The translations under genes were made by a program, and so were the position numbers. Below, in pieces: positions 1-10,243 of a stretch of DNA of 64,000 nt. The stretch spans positions 124,001-188,000 of the forward strand of contig SGBC01000003.1 of NCBI GenBank assembly GCA_004195045.1, read 5' to 3'. This DNA comes from Candidatus Acididesulfobacter guangdongensis. Its GTDB lineage: Bacteria; SZUA-79; Acidulodesulfobacterales; Acidulodesulfobacteraceae. The notes beneath the pieces were generated by a model that saw only the letters and a program-made list of their open reading frames with translations, was not told the origin of the DNA and did no database searches. How positions within the stretch are numbered: position 1 is the first letter of the stretch; the number at the start of each line of letters is the position of its first letter.

Positions 1-1
1 A

Positions 2-250
2 AAAGAGAATCTCAATATAGAATTGGGCGACGGTATTATTCAAATTAACGGGATAAGAACTAAATGCAGGTCTCAAGAAGAAGAAAATTATCAAAGAATG
101 GAGCGTTCGTACGGTTTTTTTAAGCGTTCGTTTTATTTGCCTAAAAATATAAATGCGGAGGGTATAACTGCCTCTTTTAAAGATGGAGTGCTGGAAATAG
201 TTATTCCCAAAAATATTGATATCAATTCGAAAAAAATAAAAATTTATTAA
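2..250 (+). CDS. Small heat-shock protein Hsp20, 3' part only
   Basis: This is the C-terminal part of an alpha-crystallin-type chaperone; the reading frame is open to the left window edge, so the N-terminal arm and first beta strands are missing. The visible part has the family's typical run: an I-x-I-x-G strand, then E-NYQRMERSYG, F-RSF-LP, and A-FKDGVLEI-IPK near the end. Hsp20 proteins hold unfolding proteins without ATP and hand them to refolding or disaggregating machines. The following genes encode two Clp/Hsp100 ATPases, so this end of the window is a proteostasis block. The family is clear; the start cannot be judged. Confidence 0.9.
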   Translation, partial: KENLNIELGDGIIQINGIRTKCRSQEEENYQRMERSYGFFKRSFYLPKNINAEGITASFKDGVLEIVIPKNIDINSKKIKIY

Positions 251-327
251 TATAATTTTATACCGGAATAAGTTATATCGTAATACAGGCAATATGAATT
301 ATGCAACTTAAACTTTATAAACACAAG

Positions 328-412
328 CCGTATAAACTAAAGTTATGCGAAATAAATCATATAAACTAAGTTATGTAAATTAGACCATATAAATTAAATT
401 ATATAAATTAAA
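328..412. repeat. Imperfect 28-30 bp tandem repeat, three units
   Basis: Three AT-rich units starting near 328, 357 and 385 each carry a core like CATATAAACTAAGTTATG. They fill most of the 238 bp between the hsp20 stop and the next gene. No terminator hairpin is obvious in this gap. Confidence 0.5.
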
Positions 413-488
413 AAATTTAATAAATTAATATTTTTTATTAAAATTTAATACAAAATACTAAAACTTTAAAATAGGCGGTACAAATATT

Positions 489-2843
489 ATGTTTAGCATT
501 GACAATTATGAAGACAAACTCTCGGAAAGCGGATTCAGAGTTCTTACTATCTCCATAGAAGAATCAAAAAAAAGAAAGCATTACTATCTTGGTTTAGAAC
601 ATATATTTTATGCTCTTACGATAGTCGACGAAGATTTGATGAACGATATATTCGAAGACCTTAAAATAGATAAAAAAAAGCTTTTGAAATTATTAAACGA
701 TTACATGATGTCTCAAGAGCAGTATATAGGAGAAGGTCTTAAAATACCGCTTCAGACCAGAAATATTTTCAAAAGCGCCTACGATTACGCTCAGAGTTCC
801 GGAAGAAATATGATAGATTCTACTGATTTTCTTATGGTAATGTTTCAGGAATCGAATTCAGTAATTGCGAAAGTTTTCAGCAGCATAGGCATTGACTCGG
901 TTGTTATAGCCGATAAAGTATTTCAAAAAATAAGGGAAAGAAAAAATAGAAGCGATGAAAATAGAAGAAAATACGACCTTCCTTACACTTTAAGGCAGCA
1001 TGCTACTAATTTAAGCAAGCTGGCTGTTATGGATAAACTGCCGTTAGTTTTTGACAGAGATGCCGAAATTACTAAAGTTATGGAGATATTATGCCATATA
1101 GACAGGTCCAATTCAGTCATGATAGTAGGCGAACCCGGTGTCGGTAAAACAGCCATAGTAGAAGGATTAGCAAGGAAGATAGAGCTGGAACCGTATAATG
1201 TTCCGCCCAGACTCAGGAATAAAGTGATTGTCAACCTTCAAATGAACTCTCTTATAGCAGGCACTGTTTTCAGAGGTATGTTTGAAGACAGGATGGAAAA
1301 AATAATAAATGAGATAAAATCAAGAAAAAATATTATTCTTTTTGTAGACGAGGTTCATTCAATTATAGGAGCCGGTTCTGCAATCGGCGTTCCCAGCGAT
1401 GCAGCTAATATTCTAAAATCTTCGCTTGCCCGCGGCGATGTTCAGATGATAGGCGCTACGACTTTATCCGAATACAAAGAAGTTATTGCCGAAGACGAAG
1501 CCCTTGCAAGGAGGTTCAGATTAGTTCACGTTAAAGAACCGTCTCTCGAAAGCGCGAAAAGAATTATGTATGGATTAAAAAGAAGATTTGAAGATACCTA
1601 TAACGTTGAAATATCAAAAGAAGCAATCGACGAATCGCTTAATCTTTCTTCAAGATACAGCAGGTCTTTAAGGCTTCCGGATAAGGTAATCGGCTGGTTA
1701 GATACCGGATGCGTCAAGGCGGAAATATATTCCGAAGATAAAATAGTAAGAAAAGAAAATATTTATCAGGTCGTGTCGCAAGAGACGAATATACCTGTTG
1801 ATTTAATTAAACGAGACGTTCTTGAAAGATTTCAGGATATGGAAGATTTTTTCTCTAAAAGAGTAGTCGGACAAACCGAAGGGATTAAATCTCTTGCCAA
1901 ACATATAAGGCTTAATAAAGGACCTCTGAAGAGCAATTATGATAAACCTGATGCAGTGCTGCTTTTTTTAGGCCCGACCGGAGTGGGCAAAACTGAAACT
2001 GCAAAAGCCCTTGCAGAATATATGTTCGGTTCTCCAAAAAATTTAATAAGGATTGATATGTCAGAATATAAAGACGGTTCACTGGCGGTAGATAAGCTGA
2101 TAGGTATGCCGAGAGGAATAGTGGGTTCTACAAGGGGTGGCATTCTTTCAAATCAGGTAAAAGATAACCCTTTTTCCGTAATTTTGCTGGATGAAATAGA
2201 AAAAGCAAGCGATATGGTTTTTAATCTATTTTTGCAGGTTTTTGACGAAGGATTTTTAACAGACGGCAGAGGAAAAAGAGTATATTTTTCAGATTCTATA
2301 ATTATAATGACTTCAAATCTCGGTTCGCATGAATTCTCAAAATTTACAAAACCGTTAGGTTTTATTGAATCTACCGATGTTATCAAGTCTATAAAATCTA
2401 CCATCAATAAAGAAGTGGAAAACAATTTTTCTCCTGAGTTTATCAACAGAATAGACGATATTGTAATTTTTTCTCCGCTTACAAAAGAGGAAGTTAAGAA
2501 AATTGCATTGCTGCATTTAGAAAGCATTAATAAAAGTATGGCAGGGTATGACAAATCATTAATTGTAGAAGAGGATGCTCTCGGCAAACTTGTTGAACTC
2601 GGTTTCAGCGCTAAATACGGAGCAAGATTTTTAAAAAGAAAGATAGATGACATAATAAAAGTTCCAATTACATTAAAATGGAATGACGGAGATATATTTA
2701 TCGCCGAATTAAAAGACGGTGAGGTTAGTGTAGAAGCCGATAAAAATTATAAAAACGGAAAATCTGATAAAAATAATAATAAAAATAATAAAAAAAATGA
2801 GATAATCAAAGAAACACTTGAAGAGGAGCCCAATTATGTTTGA
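489..2843 (+). CDS. ClpA/ClpC-like AAA+ unfoldase
   Basis: This 784-residue Hsp100 protein has an N-terminal Clp_N double repeat (about 1-150), a first AAA+ domain with Walker A GEPGVGKT near 214 and Walker B ILFVDEVH, and a second with GPTGVGKT near 494 and VILLDEIEKA. The long ClpB coiled-coil middle domain is absent, as in ClpA. A Leu-Gly-Phe tripeptide at about 623-625 sits where ClpA/ClpC carry the ClpP-docking loop, so I infer it feeds a ClpP protease. The second-domain pore loop reads GMPRGIVG, with Ile at about 544 where most relatives have the substrate-gripping Tyr of GYVG. The following gene overlaps it by 8 bp, which implies co-transcription. The highly charged N/K-rich tail is unusual. 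Confidence 0.85.
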   Translation: MFSIDNYEDKLSESGFRVLTISIEESKKRKHYYLGLEHIFYALTIVDEDLMNDIFEDLKIDKKKLLKLLNDYMMSQEQYIGEGLKIPLQTRNIFKSAYDYAQSSGRNMIDSTDFLMVMFQESNSVIAKVFSSIGIDSVVIADKVFQKIRERKNRSDENRRKYDLPYTLRQHATNLSKLAVMDKLPLVFDRDAEITKVMEILCHIDRSNSVMIVGEPGVGKTAIVEGLARKIELEPYNVPPRLRNKVIVNLQMNSLIAGTVFRGMFEDRMEKIINEIKSRKNIILFVDEVHSIIGAGSAIGVPSDAANILKSSLARGDVQMIGATTLSEYKEVIAEDEALARRFRLVHVKEPSLESAKRIMYGLKRRFEDTYNVEISKEAIDESLNLSSRYSRSLRLPDKVIGWLDTGCVKAEIYSEDKIVRKENIYQVVSQETNIPVDLIKRDVLERFQDMEDFFSKRVVGQTEGIKSLAKHIRLNKGPLKSNYDKPDAVLLFLGPTGVGKTETAKALAEYMFGSPKNLIRIDMSEYKDGSLAVDKLIGMPRGIVGSTRGGILSNQVKDNPFSVILLDEIEKASDMVFNLFLQVFDEGFLTDGRGKRVYFSDSIIIMTSNLGSHEFSKFTKPLGFIESTDVIKSIKSTINKEVENNFSPEFINRIDDIVIFSPLTKEEVKKIALLHLESINKSMAGYDKSLIVEEDALGKLVELGFSAKYGARFLKRKIDDIIKVPITLKWNDGDIFIAELKDGEVSVEADKNYKNGKSDKNNNKNNKKNEIIKETLEEEPNYV

Positions 2844-3420
2844 AAATTCCGCAGATGATAATAATAAAAATAATATTAAAGACAACGGTAAGGATGAGAA
2901 TTCCAATTCTGAAGAAAAAAGTTTTAAAGTCGTAGATAAAAGATTATTTTCAAAAGACGGAGAATCAAATAAATCATCGGAATCTGTCTCCAACGGCGGA
3001 GCGCATGAAGAAAAAAAAACTGCAAGTTCTGAAATGAAAACAGAATTGCATGATAATACGCAAAATTTTTCGCACGCAAATACATTTGAAGAAAACGAAA
3101 TAATAGGCGGCAAAGAAAAGGGTTCATTCAACGCCGGAGGCAATAGCGATGCCGATAAAAATGGCAACAGTATTGAAGAACTTAAAGCCGATTTTTCGAC
3201 TTTCGTTTATTCCCTTAACGCTCAGGCTTTATTTTACCTTGGAAAGCTGCCTAATCCTATGACCGGAAAATATGAAAAAGATTTAAAAACAGCAAGATAT
3301 TTAATTGATACGATTGACATGCTTTCAAACAAAACAAAAGGCAACCTTGATGAAAACGAATCAAAACTGATGACGAATATACTGTATGATTTAAAAATGT
3401 TTTATGTTAATGAAAAATAA
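2836..3420 (+). CDS. DUF1844 domain protein
   Basis: I place the start at ATG 2836 because GAGGAG lies at about 2823-2828; an upstream alternative at 2818 has no such site. The product is 194 residues: a long acidic, Asn/Ser-rich, probably disordered first half, then a compact C-terminal domain beginning at DFSTFVYSLNAQA and containing LPNPMTGKYEKDL and LYDLKMFYV, which matches DUF1844. The function of that domain is unknown. The gene overlaps the ClpA-like gene and precedes clpB by 64 bp, so a link to protein quality control is suggested by position only. Confidence 0.75.
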   Translation: MFENSADDNNKNNIKDNGKDENSNSEEKSFKVVDKRLFSKDGESNKSSESVSNGGAHEEKKTASSEMKTELHDNTQNFSHANTFEENEIIGGKEKGSFNAGGNSDADKNGNSIEELKADFSTFVYSLNAQALFYLGKLPNPMTGKYEKDLKTARYLIDTIDMLSNKTKGNLDENESKLMTNILYDLKMFYVNEK

Positions 3421-3484
3421 AAATGAGAAATAAATAAAATATCGGATACTATATCGCAAGAATATATTACAAGGAGTATCATAA

Positions 3485-6076
3485 ATGAGATTAGATAATT
3501 TTACTATAAAATCGCAAGAAGTCATTGAATTAACGATAAATAAAGCAAAAGAAGCAAAAAATCCGGAGGTTACCGACCTGCATCTGCTTTTTGCGCTTCT
3601 GACTTACGACGACAGCATGGCGGTTTCTTTATTTAAAAAAGTCGGAGCGGATACAAATAGCATACTAAGCGAAGTTGAAAGTGCGTTGTCGTCGCTTGCC
3701 TCTGTTCAAGGAAGCGCTTTAGAGCCTAATTTTTCTTCTTCAATGCGGCTGATATTAGATTTTGCAGACAAAAATAAGACTAACATGAAGGACGATTATG
3801 TTTCCGTCGAACACTTAATTCTTGCTCTTTTCGACGCAAGAGACACAAAATCTTTTGATATTTTAAAAAACAACGGGCTTAACAGGAATATGGTCCTCAA
3901 GGCTCTTTTAGAGATAAGAGGCAATACAAGGGTATCTGACCAGAATCCCGAAGACAAGTATCAGGCTTTAGAAAAATATACGGTAAATCTGACAAAAATG
4001 GCTCGAGCCGGAAAGATTGACCCTGTTATCGGCAGAGACGATGAAATTAGAAGGCTTATGGAAGTTTTATCAAGAAGAACCAAGAATAACCCTGTGCTAA
4101 TAGGAGACCCGGGCGTCGGTAAAACCGCAATAGTAGAAGGACTGGCAAGAAGAATAGCCGACGGGGACGTACCTGAAATTTTAAAAGATAAGACTGTTCT
4201 ATCGTTAGACCTGGGTCTGCTGATAGCCGGAGCTAAATACAGAGGCGAATTTGAAGACAGGCTTAAAGCTGTTGTTAAGGAGATAACATCTTCCGAAGGG
4301 AAAATTATAATTTTCATAGACGAACTTCATACGCTTGTCGGAGCCGGTAAAACGGAGGGCGCCATGGATGCCTCTAATCTCTTAAAACCGGCTCTGGCAA
4401 GAGGCGAATTGAGGGCTATAGGAGCGACTACGCTTGACGAATTCAGAAAATACATAGAAAAGGATGCAGCTTTAGAGAGGAGGTTTCAGCCTGTTTTTGT
4501 GGATGAGCCGTCTGTCGAAGATACCATAGCTATCTTAAGAGGACTTAAGGAACGCTACGAGGCGTATCACGGCATAAGGATTAAGGATTCGGCTATCATA
4601 GCAGCGGCTACCCTTTCGCATAGATATATTACCGACAGATTTTTGCCGGATAAAGCAATTGATTTAATCGACGAATCGTCAGCCAGACTAAGAATAGAAA
4701 TAGACTCATTGCCGACGGAGATTGATGAAATACGAAGAAAAATTATCAAGATTAAAATAGAACAGGAGGCGCTGAAAAAGGAAAAAGATGCCGAATCTAA
4801 AAAAAGATTGAATAATTTAGATAAAGAGCTTGCGGATTTAGAAGAAGAATTTAACGGCAAAAGGGCAAAATGGCAGAATGAAAAAGATTTAATCAAAAAG
4901 TTAGGCGATGTTAAAAAAGAAATAGACTCGCTAAGAACATTAGAACAGAAATATGAAAGAGAAGGAAATTACGAAAAGGTTGCAGAAATCAGATACAGCA
5001 AATTGAATGAATTAGAAAGAAATTTAGCCGAATACAATAATTCTTTAATTGAACTGCAAAAAAACGGAGGAATATTAAAAGAAGAGGTTGATTCGGAAGA
5101 CATAGCAAAAGTGGTTGCGAAATGGACCGGAATTCCTGTTACGAAATTGCTTGAAGGAGAGAAGGAGAAGCTTTTATTGATAGAAGAACATCTGCATAAC
5201 AGGGTTATATCGCAGGACGAAGCCATAAGCAGCGTTGCAAATACTATAAGACGTTCCAGAGCCGGACTTTCCGATACTAAAAAACCTATGGGTTCTTTTA
5301 TATTTTTAGGACCGACAGGCGTCGGAAAAACTGAACTTGCCAAAGCGCTTGCCGAATTTTTGTTTGATGATGAAAACAATATAGTGAGAATAGATATGTC
5401 GGAATATATGGAAAAACATTCTGTTTCGAGATTGATAGGCGCTCCTCCGGGTTATGTCGGATATGAAGAAGGCGGACAGCTCACGGAAAGTGTAAGAAGA
5501 AGACCTTACAGCGTTATTTTATTCGACGAAATAGAAAAAGCGCATCCCGATGTTTTTAATGTTCTTCTGCAGCTTCTTGATGACGGTCGTCTTACGGACG
5601 GTCAAGGGAGAACGGTAGATTTCAAAAATACCATTATAATTATGACCTCCAATATCGGCTCGGATATGATTCAAAATTACACTGGCGGGCAATATGAAGA
5701 AATGAAAAATAATGTGATGGGACTTTTAAAAAATTATTTTAAACCTGAATTTCTTAATAGATTAGACGATATTATAATATTTCACGCTCTTAGAGAAGAG
5801 GATATTCTTAAAATCGTTACAATTCAGTTAAAAAATTTAGCCGCGCTGTTAAAAGAAAAAAATATAGATATTGAATTTACCGATAATTTGAAAAAATTTA
5901 TTGCTATGGAAGGATATGACCCTATATTTGGAGCAAGACCCTTAAAAAGAGCGATAAAAACATTTATAGAAGATAAATTAGCATTAAAGCTTCTTTCATC
6001 CGAAATTGTTTCCGATGATTCAATAATTGCAGAATATGATGAAAACAACAATGAAGTTGTTTTTAATAAAAAGTAA
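3485..6076 (+). CDS. clpB: ClpB disaggregase
   Basis: ClpB threads aggregated proteins through its hexamer together with DnaK. The 863-residue product has the full architecture: Clp_N repeats (about 1-150), AAA+ domain 1 with GDPGVGKT near 206 and the KYRGEFEDR pore loop, a coiled-coil middle domain (about 400-525, rich in Lys/Glu with a long heptad-like stretch), and AAA+ domain 2 with GPTGVGKT near 607, pore loop GAPPGYVG and Walker [12 protein letters not shown]. No LGF/IGL ClpP-docking loop is seen, which separates it from the ClpA-like protein upstream. AAGGAG lies just before the ATG. The last 30 bp of the gene are repeated 75 bp downstream. Confidence 0.97.
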   Translation: MRLDNFTIKSQEVIELTINKAKEAKNPEVTDLHLLFALLTYDDSMAVSLFKKVGADTNSILSEVESALSSLASVQGSALEPNFSSSMRLILDFADKNKTNMKDDYVSVEHLILALFDARDTKSFDILKNNGLNRNMVLKALLEIRGNTRVSDQNPEDKYQALEKYTVNLTKMARAGKIDPVIGRDDEIRRLMEVLSRRTKNNPVLIGDPGVGKTAIVEGLARRIADGDVPEILKDKTVLSLDLGLLIAGAKYRGEFEDRLKAVVKEITSSEGKIIIFIDELHTLVGAGKTEGAMDASNLLKPALARGELRAIGATTLDEFRKYIEKDAALERRFQPVFVDEPSVEDTIAILRGLKERYEAYHGIRIKDSAIIAAATLSHRYITDRFLPDKAIDLIDESSARLRIEIDSLPTEIDEIRRKIIKIKIEQEALKKEKDAESKKRLNNLDKELADLEEEFNGKRAKWQNEKDLIKKLGDVKKEIDSLRTLEQKYEREGNYEKVAEIRYSKLNELERNLAEYNNSLIELQKNGGILKEEVDSEDIAKVVAKWTGIPVTKLLEGEKEKLLLIEEHLHNRVISQDEAISSVANTIRRSRAGLSDTKKPMGSFIFLGPTGVGKTELAKALAEFLFDDENNIVRIDMSEYMEKHSVSRLIGAPPGYVGYEEGGQLTESVRRRPYSVILFDEIEKAHPDVFNVLLQLLDDGRLTDGQGRTVDFKNTIIIMTSNIGSDMIQNYTGGQYEEMKNNVMGLLKNYFKPEFLNRLDDIIIFHALREEDILKIVTIQLKNLAALLKEKNIDIEFTDNLKKFIAMEGYDPIFGARPLKRAIKTFIEDKLALKLLSSEIVSDDSIIAEYDENNNEVVFNKK

Positions 6077-6151
6077 TATATTACCGAAAATTTATCTGTT
6101 GAAAAAAATTGTTATATTAATAACAATGAAGTTGTTTTTAATAAAAAGTAA
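6047..6151. repeat. Perfect 30-bp direct repeat of the clpB 3' end, offset 75 bp
   Basis: Bases 6047-6076, which end with the clpB stop codon, recur exactly at 6122-6151. The 45 bp between them are not repeated. The second copy is non-coding. Confidence 0.9.
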
Positions 6152-6168
6152 GAATAGAAATAGAAAAA

Positions 6169-6217
6169 ATTGTCATAATGACAATAAAATTGGATTATAT
6201 GCTTGTCATAATGACAA
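6169..6217. promoter_or_regulatory. Pair of identical palindromes upstream of htrA
   Basis: The perfect palindrome TTGTCATAATGACAA occurs twice, centred near 6177 and 6210 (about three helical turns apart), in the 489-bp gap between clpB and htrA. A half site (TTTGTCAT) follows at about 6228. Such a pair fits a dimeric regulator. It lies about 190-230 bp upstream of a possible -24/-12 promoter, a usual distance for an enhancer-binding activator. Confidence 0.55.
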
Positions 6218-6399
6218 TATAATTTTTTTTGTCATGTTGAAATTAATTGATAAATTGATTTATAAGAGCATGATTATAGAAATAAGTAAAAAAAATACAT
6301 ATAAATAACTAGTTGATTATATTGTGTTTTATGCAAAAAAGAAATATATTCGGTTTTGTTTATATGTAGCGAAGTTTTTAAAATCTGATTTATTTACTG

Positions 6400-6417
6400 T
6401 TGGCATAAAAAATGCAT
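6400..6417 (+). promoter_or_regulatory. Possible sigma-54 (-24/-12) promoter for htrA
   Basis: The sequence TTGGCATAAAAAATGCAT has GG at 6402-6403 and GC at 6414-6415, separated by exactly 10 bases, as in sigma-54 promoters (TGGCAC-N5-TTGCA). Two consensus positions differ. The predicted transcript would have a leader of about 140 bases before htrA. Confidence 0.4.
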
Positions 6418-6565
6418 ACTATACATTGACTTGAAAATTAAAATATTAATAAGGTTAATGTAAAATTAAAATTATGTCATTACTGAACATTCTTTATTTA
6501 TTCATTTAATTAGAAATTAATGTGTATTTTATTTTTAAATTAACTTCACGGAGGTATTCAGAATT

Positions 6566-8050
6566 ATGAAATTAAAGTTCAAACCAGACGCTAAAATTAT
6601 CGGTGCAGCCGTTGCTGTTTTTATCGGTTTAATAGCAGGGGTTATTATTACGGCAAATTTGCATCTGCTTAAAAAATCCAATGCCGCAGCAAATCCGCCG
6701 TTGATTTATACGACAAAAAATTCTGAGATGCCGGCTCAAAATGGACCTAAGAATTTTATCGCGTTAATTAGACAGGATAAACCTTTTGTAGTTAATATAA
6801 GAACTACTCAACAGATAAAAGGCGGACCTTCTATTATGTATCAGAATCCGTTTGGGAATGAACCGAATCCATTTGGTCAGTTTTTTCATAATTTCTTCAA
6901 CAGTCAGCCTCAATCTTCATATACTGAAGAAAGTCTCGGTTCCGGAGTTATTATAAGTAAAAACGGATATATCATAACAAATAATCATGTTATAAAAGGC
7001 GCTACCAAGATATATGTTAAACTTTACAATGGCAGGACTTATAAAGCGCGTGTTATCGGTAAAGACCCGAATGTTGATTTAGCATTACTGAAGATTCATG
7101 TGAACAAAAGTCTTCCGGCGGCTGTGCTCGGGGATTCTGCTAAGTCTCAAATCGGAGAGTGGGTTCTTGCCATAGGTAATCCTTTTGGTTTAGGCTGGAC
7201 GGTAACAGACGGCATTATAAGCGCTAAAGGACGCGCAATAGGTGGTCCTTATGAAGATTTTATACAGACTAACGCTGCAATAAACCCTGGAAATAGCGGA
7301 GGACCTCTAATTAACATGAAAGGGCAGGTCGTCGGCATAAATACCGCGATAATAAAAGGCGCAACGGGGATAGGTTTTTCAATTCCTATAAACGTTGTCA
7401 AGGAAGTTTTGCCGGAGCTTGAAACGGGAAAAATTACCAGAGGATGGCTTGGTATTGAAATACAGGCAATCAGCCCGTCCCTTGAAAAAGCATTTCATCT
7501 TCATACGACATATGGAGCATTGGTATCATCAGTATTGCCGAATAGTCCAGCGTCAAGAGCAGGATTGAAGAGCGGAGATATTATAATTAAATATAACGGT
7601 TATAAAGTCAAAGAAATGTCGCAATTGCCATGGCTCGTAGGTAATACTAAACCTGGAACTACCGTTCCTATGGAAATTTTAAGAAACGGAAAAAAAATAA
7701 ACCTTAATATCACGGTAGGGAACTGGAAAAGTCCTAAGAATGTATTTAAAGCAAAAAAGGTTACAACCGATAAGTTTGGAATAGCTGTTGTCCCTTTAAC
7801 TGCCTCTAATATGCAAAAATATGGACTTCAAAATGTACATCACGGAGTTATTGTTACAAAAATTATACCGGGAAGTATTGCTCAGAAGATGGGGTTAATG
7901 CCGGGCGATGTTATACAGGAAATAAATCATTCCGTATGCAGCAACATAACTGAATATAAACAGGAAATAAAAAATGCGGAGAAAGAGAACCAGTATTTAT
8001 TATTTGTCAGACGCGGAAGCATGAAGCTGTATCTGGCTTATTCAAAATAA
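6566..8050 (+). CDS. htrA: HtrA/DegP-type periplasmic serine protease
   Basis: HtrA proteases degrade or refold damaged envelope proteins. The 494-residue product begins with a membrane anchor or uncleaved signal (about 10-32), then a trypsin-like domain with triad His141 (TNNHVI), Asp171 (NVDLALLK) and Ser244 (GNSGGP), then two PDZ domains (about 285-380 and 395-490). CGGAGG precedes the ATG. It stands alone, with long gaps on both sides, a possible sigma-54 promoter upstream and a terminator downstream, so it is probably its own stress-controlled unit. DegP and DegQ cannot be told apart from sequence alone. Confidence 0.95.
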   Translation: MKLKFKPDAKIIGAAVAVFIGLIAGVIITANLHLLKKSNAAANPPLIYTTKNSEMPAQNGPKNFIALIRQDKPFVVNIRTTQQIKGGPSIMYQNPFGNEPNPFGQFFHNFFNSQPQSSYTEESLGSGVIISKNGYIITNNHVIKGATKIYVKLYNGRTYKARVIGKDPNVDLALLKIHVNKSLPAAVLGDSAKSQIGEWVLAIGNPFGLGWTVTDGIISAKGRAIGGPYEDFIQTNAAINPGNSGGPLINMKGQVVGINTAIIKGATGIGFSIPINVVKEVLPELETGKITRGWLGIEIQAISPSLEKAFHLHTTYGALVSSVLPNSPASRAGLKSGDIIIKYNGYKVKEMSQLPWLVGNTKPGTTVPMEILRNGKKINLNITVGNWKSPKNVFKAKKVTTDKFGIAVVPLTASNMQKYGLQNVHHGVIVTKIIPGSIAQKMGLMPGDVIQEINHSVCSNITEYKQEIKNAEKENQYLLFVRRGSMKLYLAYSK

Positions 8051-8220
8051 ATTGATTTGCCGATGTTTGTTGGAAGTTAAAGGTAATTGTAATTAAAGAT
8101 AATTAAATTAATATATCGAACAAATAAATTCGGTGAACTAATTATTTAACTTCACTGATTTTAACTTAGCTTAACTTAACTTTAAAACTGTAAGCTTTAC
8201 ATCACACTCCTCCTAAAGGT

Positions 8221-8256
8221 AATCCGGTCTCGAAAGGGACCGGATTATTTTTTTAT
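8221..8256 (+). terminator. Rho-independent terminator after htrA
   Basis: A perfect 9-bp stem, AATCCGGTC paired with GACCGGATT, with an 8-base loop, is followed by a T-rich run. It lies 171 bp after the htrA stop and 23 bp before selB, so it separates the two. It is by far the clearest terminator in the window. Confidence 0.85.
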
Positions 8257-8278
8257 TCTTTATAAATATAGACCTATC

Positions 8279-10243
8279 ATGCATGAGAAGAAATTTATTA
8301 TTATAGGAACGGCAGGACATATAGACCACGGTAAGACTTCGCTTATAAAAATCCTTACCGGCAAAGATACCGACAGACTTACAGAAGAAAAAAAAAGAGG
8401 CATCAGTATAGTCTTAGGCTATGCCGATATAGTTTTACCATCAGGAATTCATGCAGGGATAGTTGATGTTCCCGGTCACGCCAAGTTCATAAAAACAATG
8501 GTTTCAGGTTCAACCGGAATGGATATGGTTATCTTGCTTATAGCCGCAGATGACGGTATTATGGCACAGACGATAGAGCATTTTAATATTTTAAAAATAC
8601 TGGGCGTTAATATTATAATTCCGGTTCTTACAAAAATTGATACGGTTGATAACAATATTGTAATTCAAAGAGAAAAAGAAATTGTAGAATTTTATGAAAA
8701 TAACGGATTAAACATTAATGATAGGAATATAATCAAGGTTTCGTCAAAAACAAAGGAAGGAATTAATAATTTAATTCAAAGATTGGACTATTTTGCTTCA
8801 AAACTCTTAAGTTCAGCTGATTCAGGCGTAAAATTAAATGCAAAGCCATTTTTACCTATAGACAGGGTTTTTTCTTTAAAAGGCATAGGTACGGTTGTAA
8901 CAGGTACATTAAAATATGGCAAATTTTCAGTTAATGACGAGATTGAGATAATGCCGGAAAGCATAAGAGCGAAGATTAAGAGCATCGAATCCCATAACGA
9001 GAATATTCAGGTTGCATTTAATTCTACAAGAACTGCCTTAAACATTCCGGGTGTTGAAAAACAAGCTATAAATACAGGAGATGTTGTTTCATTAAAAAAC
9101 AGTTTATTGCCGTCCGATAAAATTCTTGCTAAATTTTATTATCTGAAATCGAATAAAAAAGAATTAAAAAATTTGATAAACATTACTTTTATGACCGGCA
9201 GTTTAAATTTATTTGCAAAAATTATCATTATACCCAGACATGAAAATAACAAAAAAATAATGCCAGGTGAATGGGCGTATATAATAATTAAATTAGACAA
9301 AAAAATTTCTTCAGTTGCGAAAGAAAGATTTATTATAAGGGATAACAGCATTGCAGGGACTATTGGCGGAGGTATTATAATAGACCCGTTTATGGATTTT
9401 AAATATTACATCAGTCAAGAAAAATATTTTGAAGAAATATTGTCGGATGATGTATTAGATAATGTTATGGGTTTTATTAGACTGTCAGGAAATTCTGCCG
9501 ATTTAGACAATATTTATAAAAAATTTTATTTTACCTATGAAAATTTTACAAGTTATATAAATAAATTAAAAGAAAAAGGATTGATCATTACAGATTCAAA
9601 AAATAAATTTGCCGCTTTAAAAGAAAAATATATTGATTTAAAAAAGACTTTAAATGAAAATATAAAACTACTCAGTGAAAAAAAATTAATTCAAAAATCA
9701 ATTCAGACTGGGATATCAAAAAAAGAACTTTACCGCCTGTATGAAAAAAATTTTCATACCTCAATTTTAGATATTGCGTTAAACGAATTGATTGACGACA
9801 AATTAGTTGTCAGCGAAGAAGGCAATATTTATATTGCCGGCAGCGTAAAAAATACCGAAAATGAATTATCGGAAGAATATAATAAACTGATAGAAAAAAT
9901 AGAAAGCATCTTTAAATCTTCCGGCAACAGCACCCCTTCGCCAGATGAAATAGAAAAAAAAATAAATATAAATAAAAAGCTGTTAAATTTTCTTATAAGC
10001 ACAATGGTTAAATCTCAAAAATTGGTTAAAATAAAATTTGATTTGTATTATTTAAAAGACCAGATTGATTTGATTCAGAAAGAATTGAACGACTTTTTCA
10101 AAATAAATGATAAACTTGAACCTAAAGATATGAAGGATATAGCTAATGTTTCCAGAAAATACGCTATTCCGTTATTAGAATATTTTGACGGTATCGGCTT
10201 TACCGTCAAGAAAGAAAATTACAGAATAAAAGCCGCAAAATGA
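8279..10243 (+). CDS. selB: Selenocysteine-specific elongation factor SelB
   Basis: SelB delivers Sec-tRNA to UGA codons by binding the SECIS hairpin. The 654-residue protein opens with GTPase motifs GHIDHGKT (G1), DVPGH (G3) and TKID (G4), then EF-Tu-like beta-barrel domains with the SelB hallmark RFIIRDNSIAGTIGGG near 360, then winged-helix repeats at the C terminus for RNA binding. The length is normal for the family. Neither selA, selC, selD nor an obvious selenoprotein gene lies in this window, so the partners must be elsewhere. No strong ribosome binding site is seen; the in-frame ATG at 8279 is followed directly by the conserved domain, so this start is plausible. Confidence 0.95.
   Translation: MHEKKFIIIGTAGHIDHGKTSLIKILTGKDTDRLTEEKKRGISIVLGYADIVLPSGIHAGIVDVPGHAKFIKTMVSGSTGMDMVILLIAADDGIMAQTIEHFNILKILGVNIIIPVLTKIDTVDNNIVIQREKEIVEFYENNGLNINDRNIIKVSSKTKEGINNLIQRLDYFASKLLSSADSGVKLNAKPFLPIDRVFSLKGIGTVVTGTLKYGKFSVNDEIEIMPESIRAKIKSIESHNENIQVAFNSTRTALNIPGVEKQAINTGDVVSLKNSLLPSDKILAKFYYLKSNKKELKNLINITFMTGSLNLFAKIIIIPRHENNKKIMPGEWAYIIIKLDKKISSVAKERFIIRDNSIAGTIGGGIIIDPFMDFKYYISQEKYFEEILSDDVLDNVMGFIRLSGNSADLDNIYKKFYFTYENFTSYINKLKEKGLIITDSKNKFAALKEKYIDLKKTLNENIKLLSEKKLIQKSIQTGISKKELYRLYEKNFHTSILDIALNELIDDKLVVSEEGNIYIAGSVKNTENELSEEYNKLIEKIESIFKSSGNSTPSPDEIEKKININKKLLNFLISTMVKSQKLVKIKFDLYYLKDQIDLIQKELNDFFKINDKLEPKDMKDIANVSRKYAIPLLEYFDGIGFTVKKENYRIKAAK

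Noticed and set aside
6027-6308. 93-codon open frame overlapping the clpB end
   Set aside because: It overlaps clpB in another frame, repeats the duplicated 30-bp segment, has no ribosome binding site and covers the palindromes, so it is not a likely gene.
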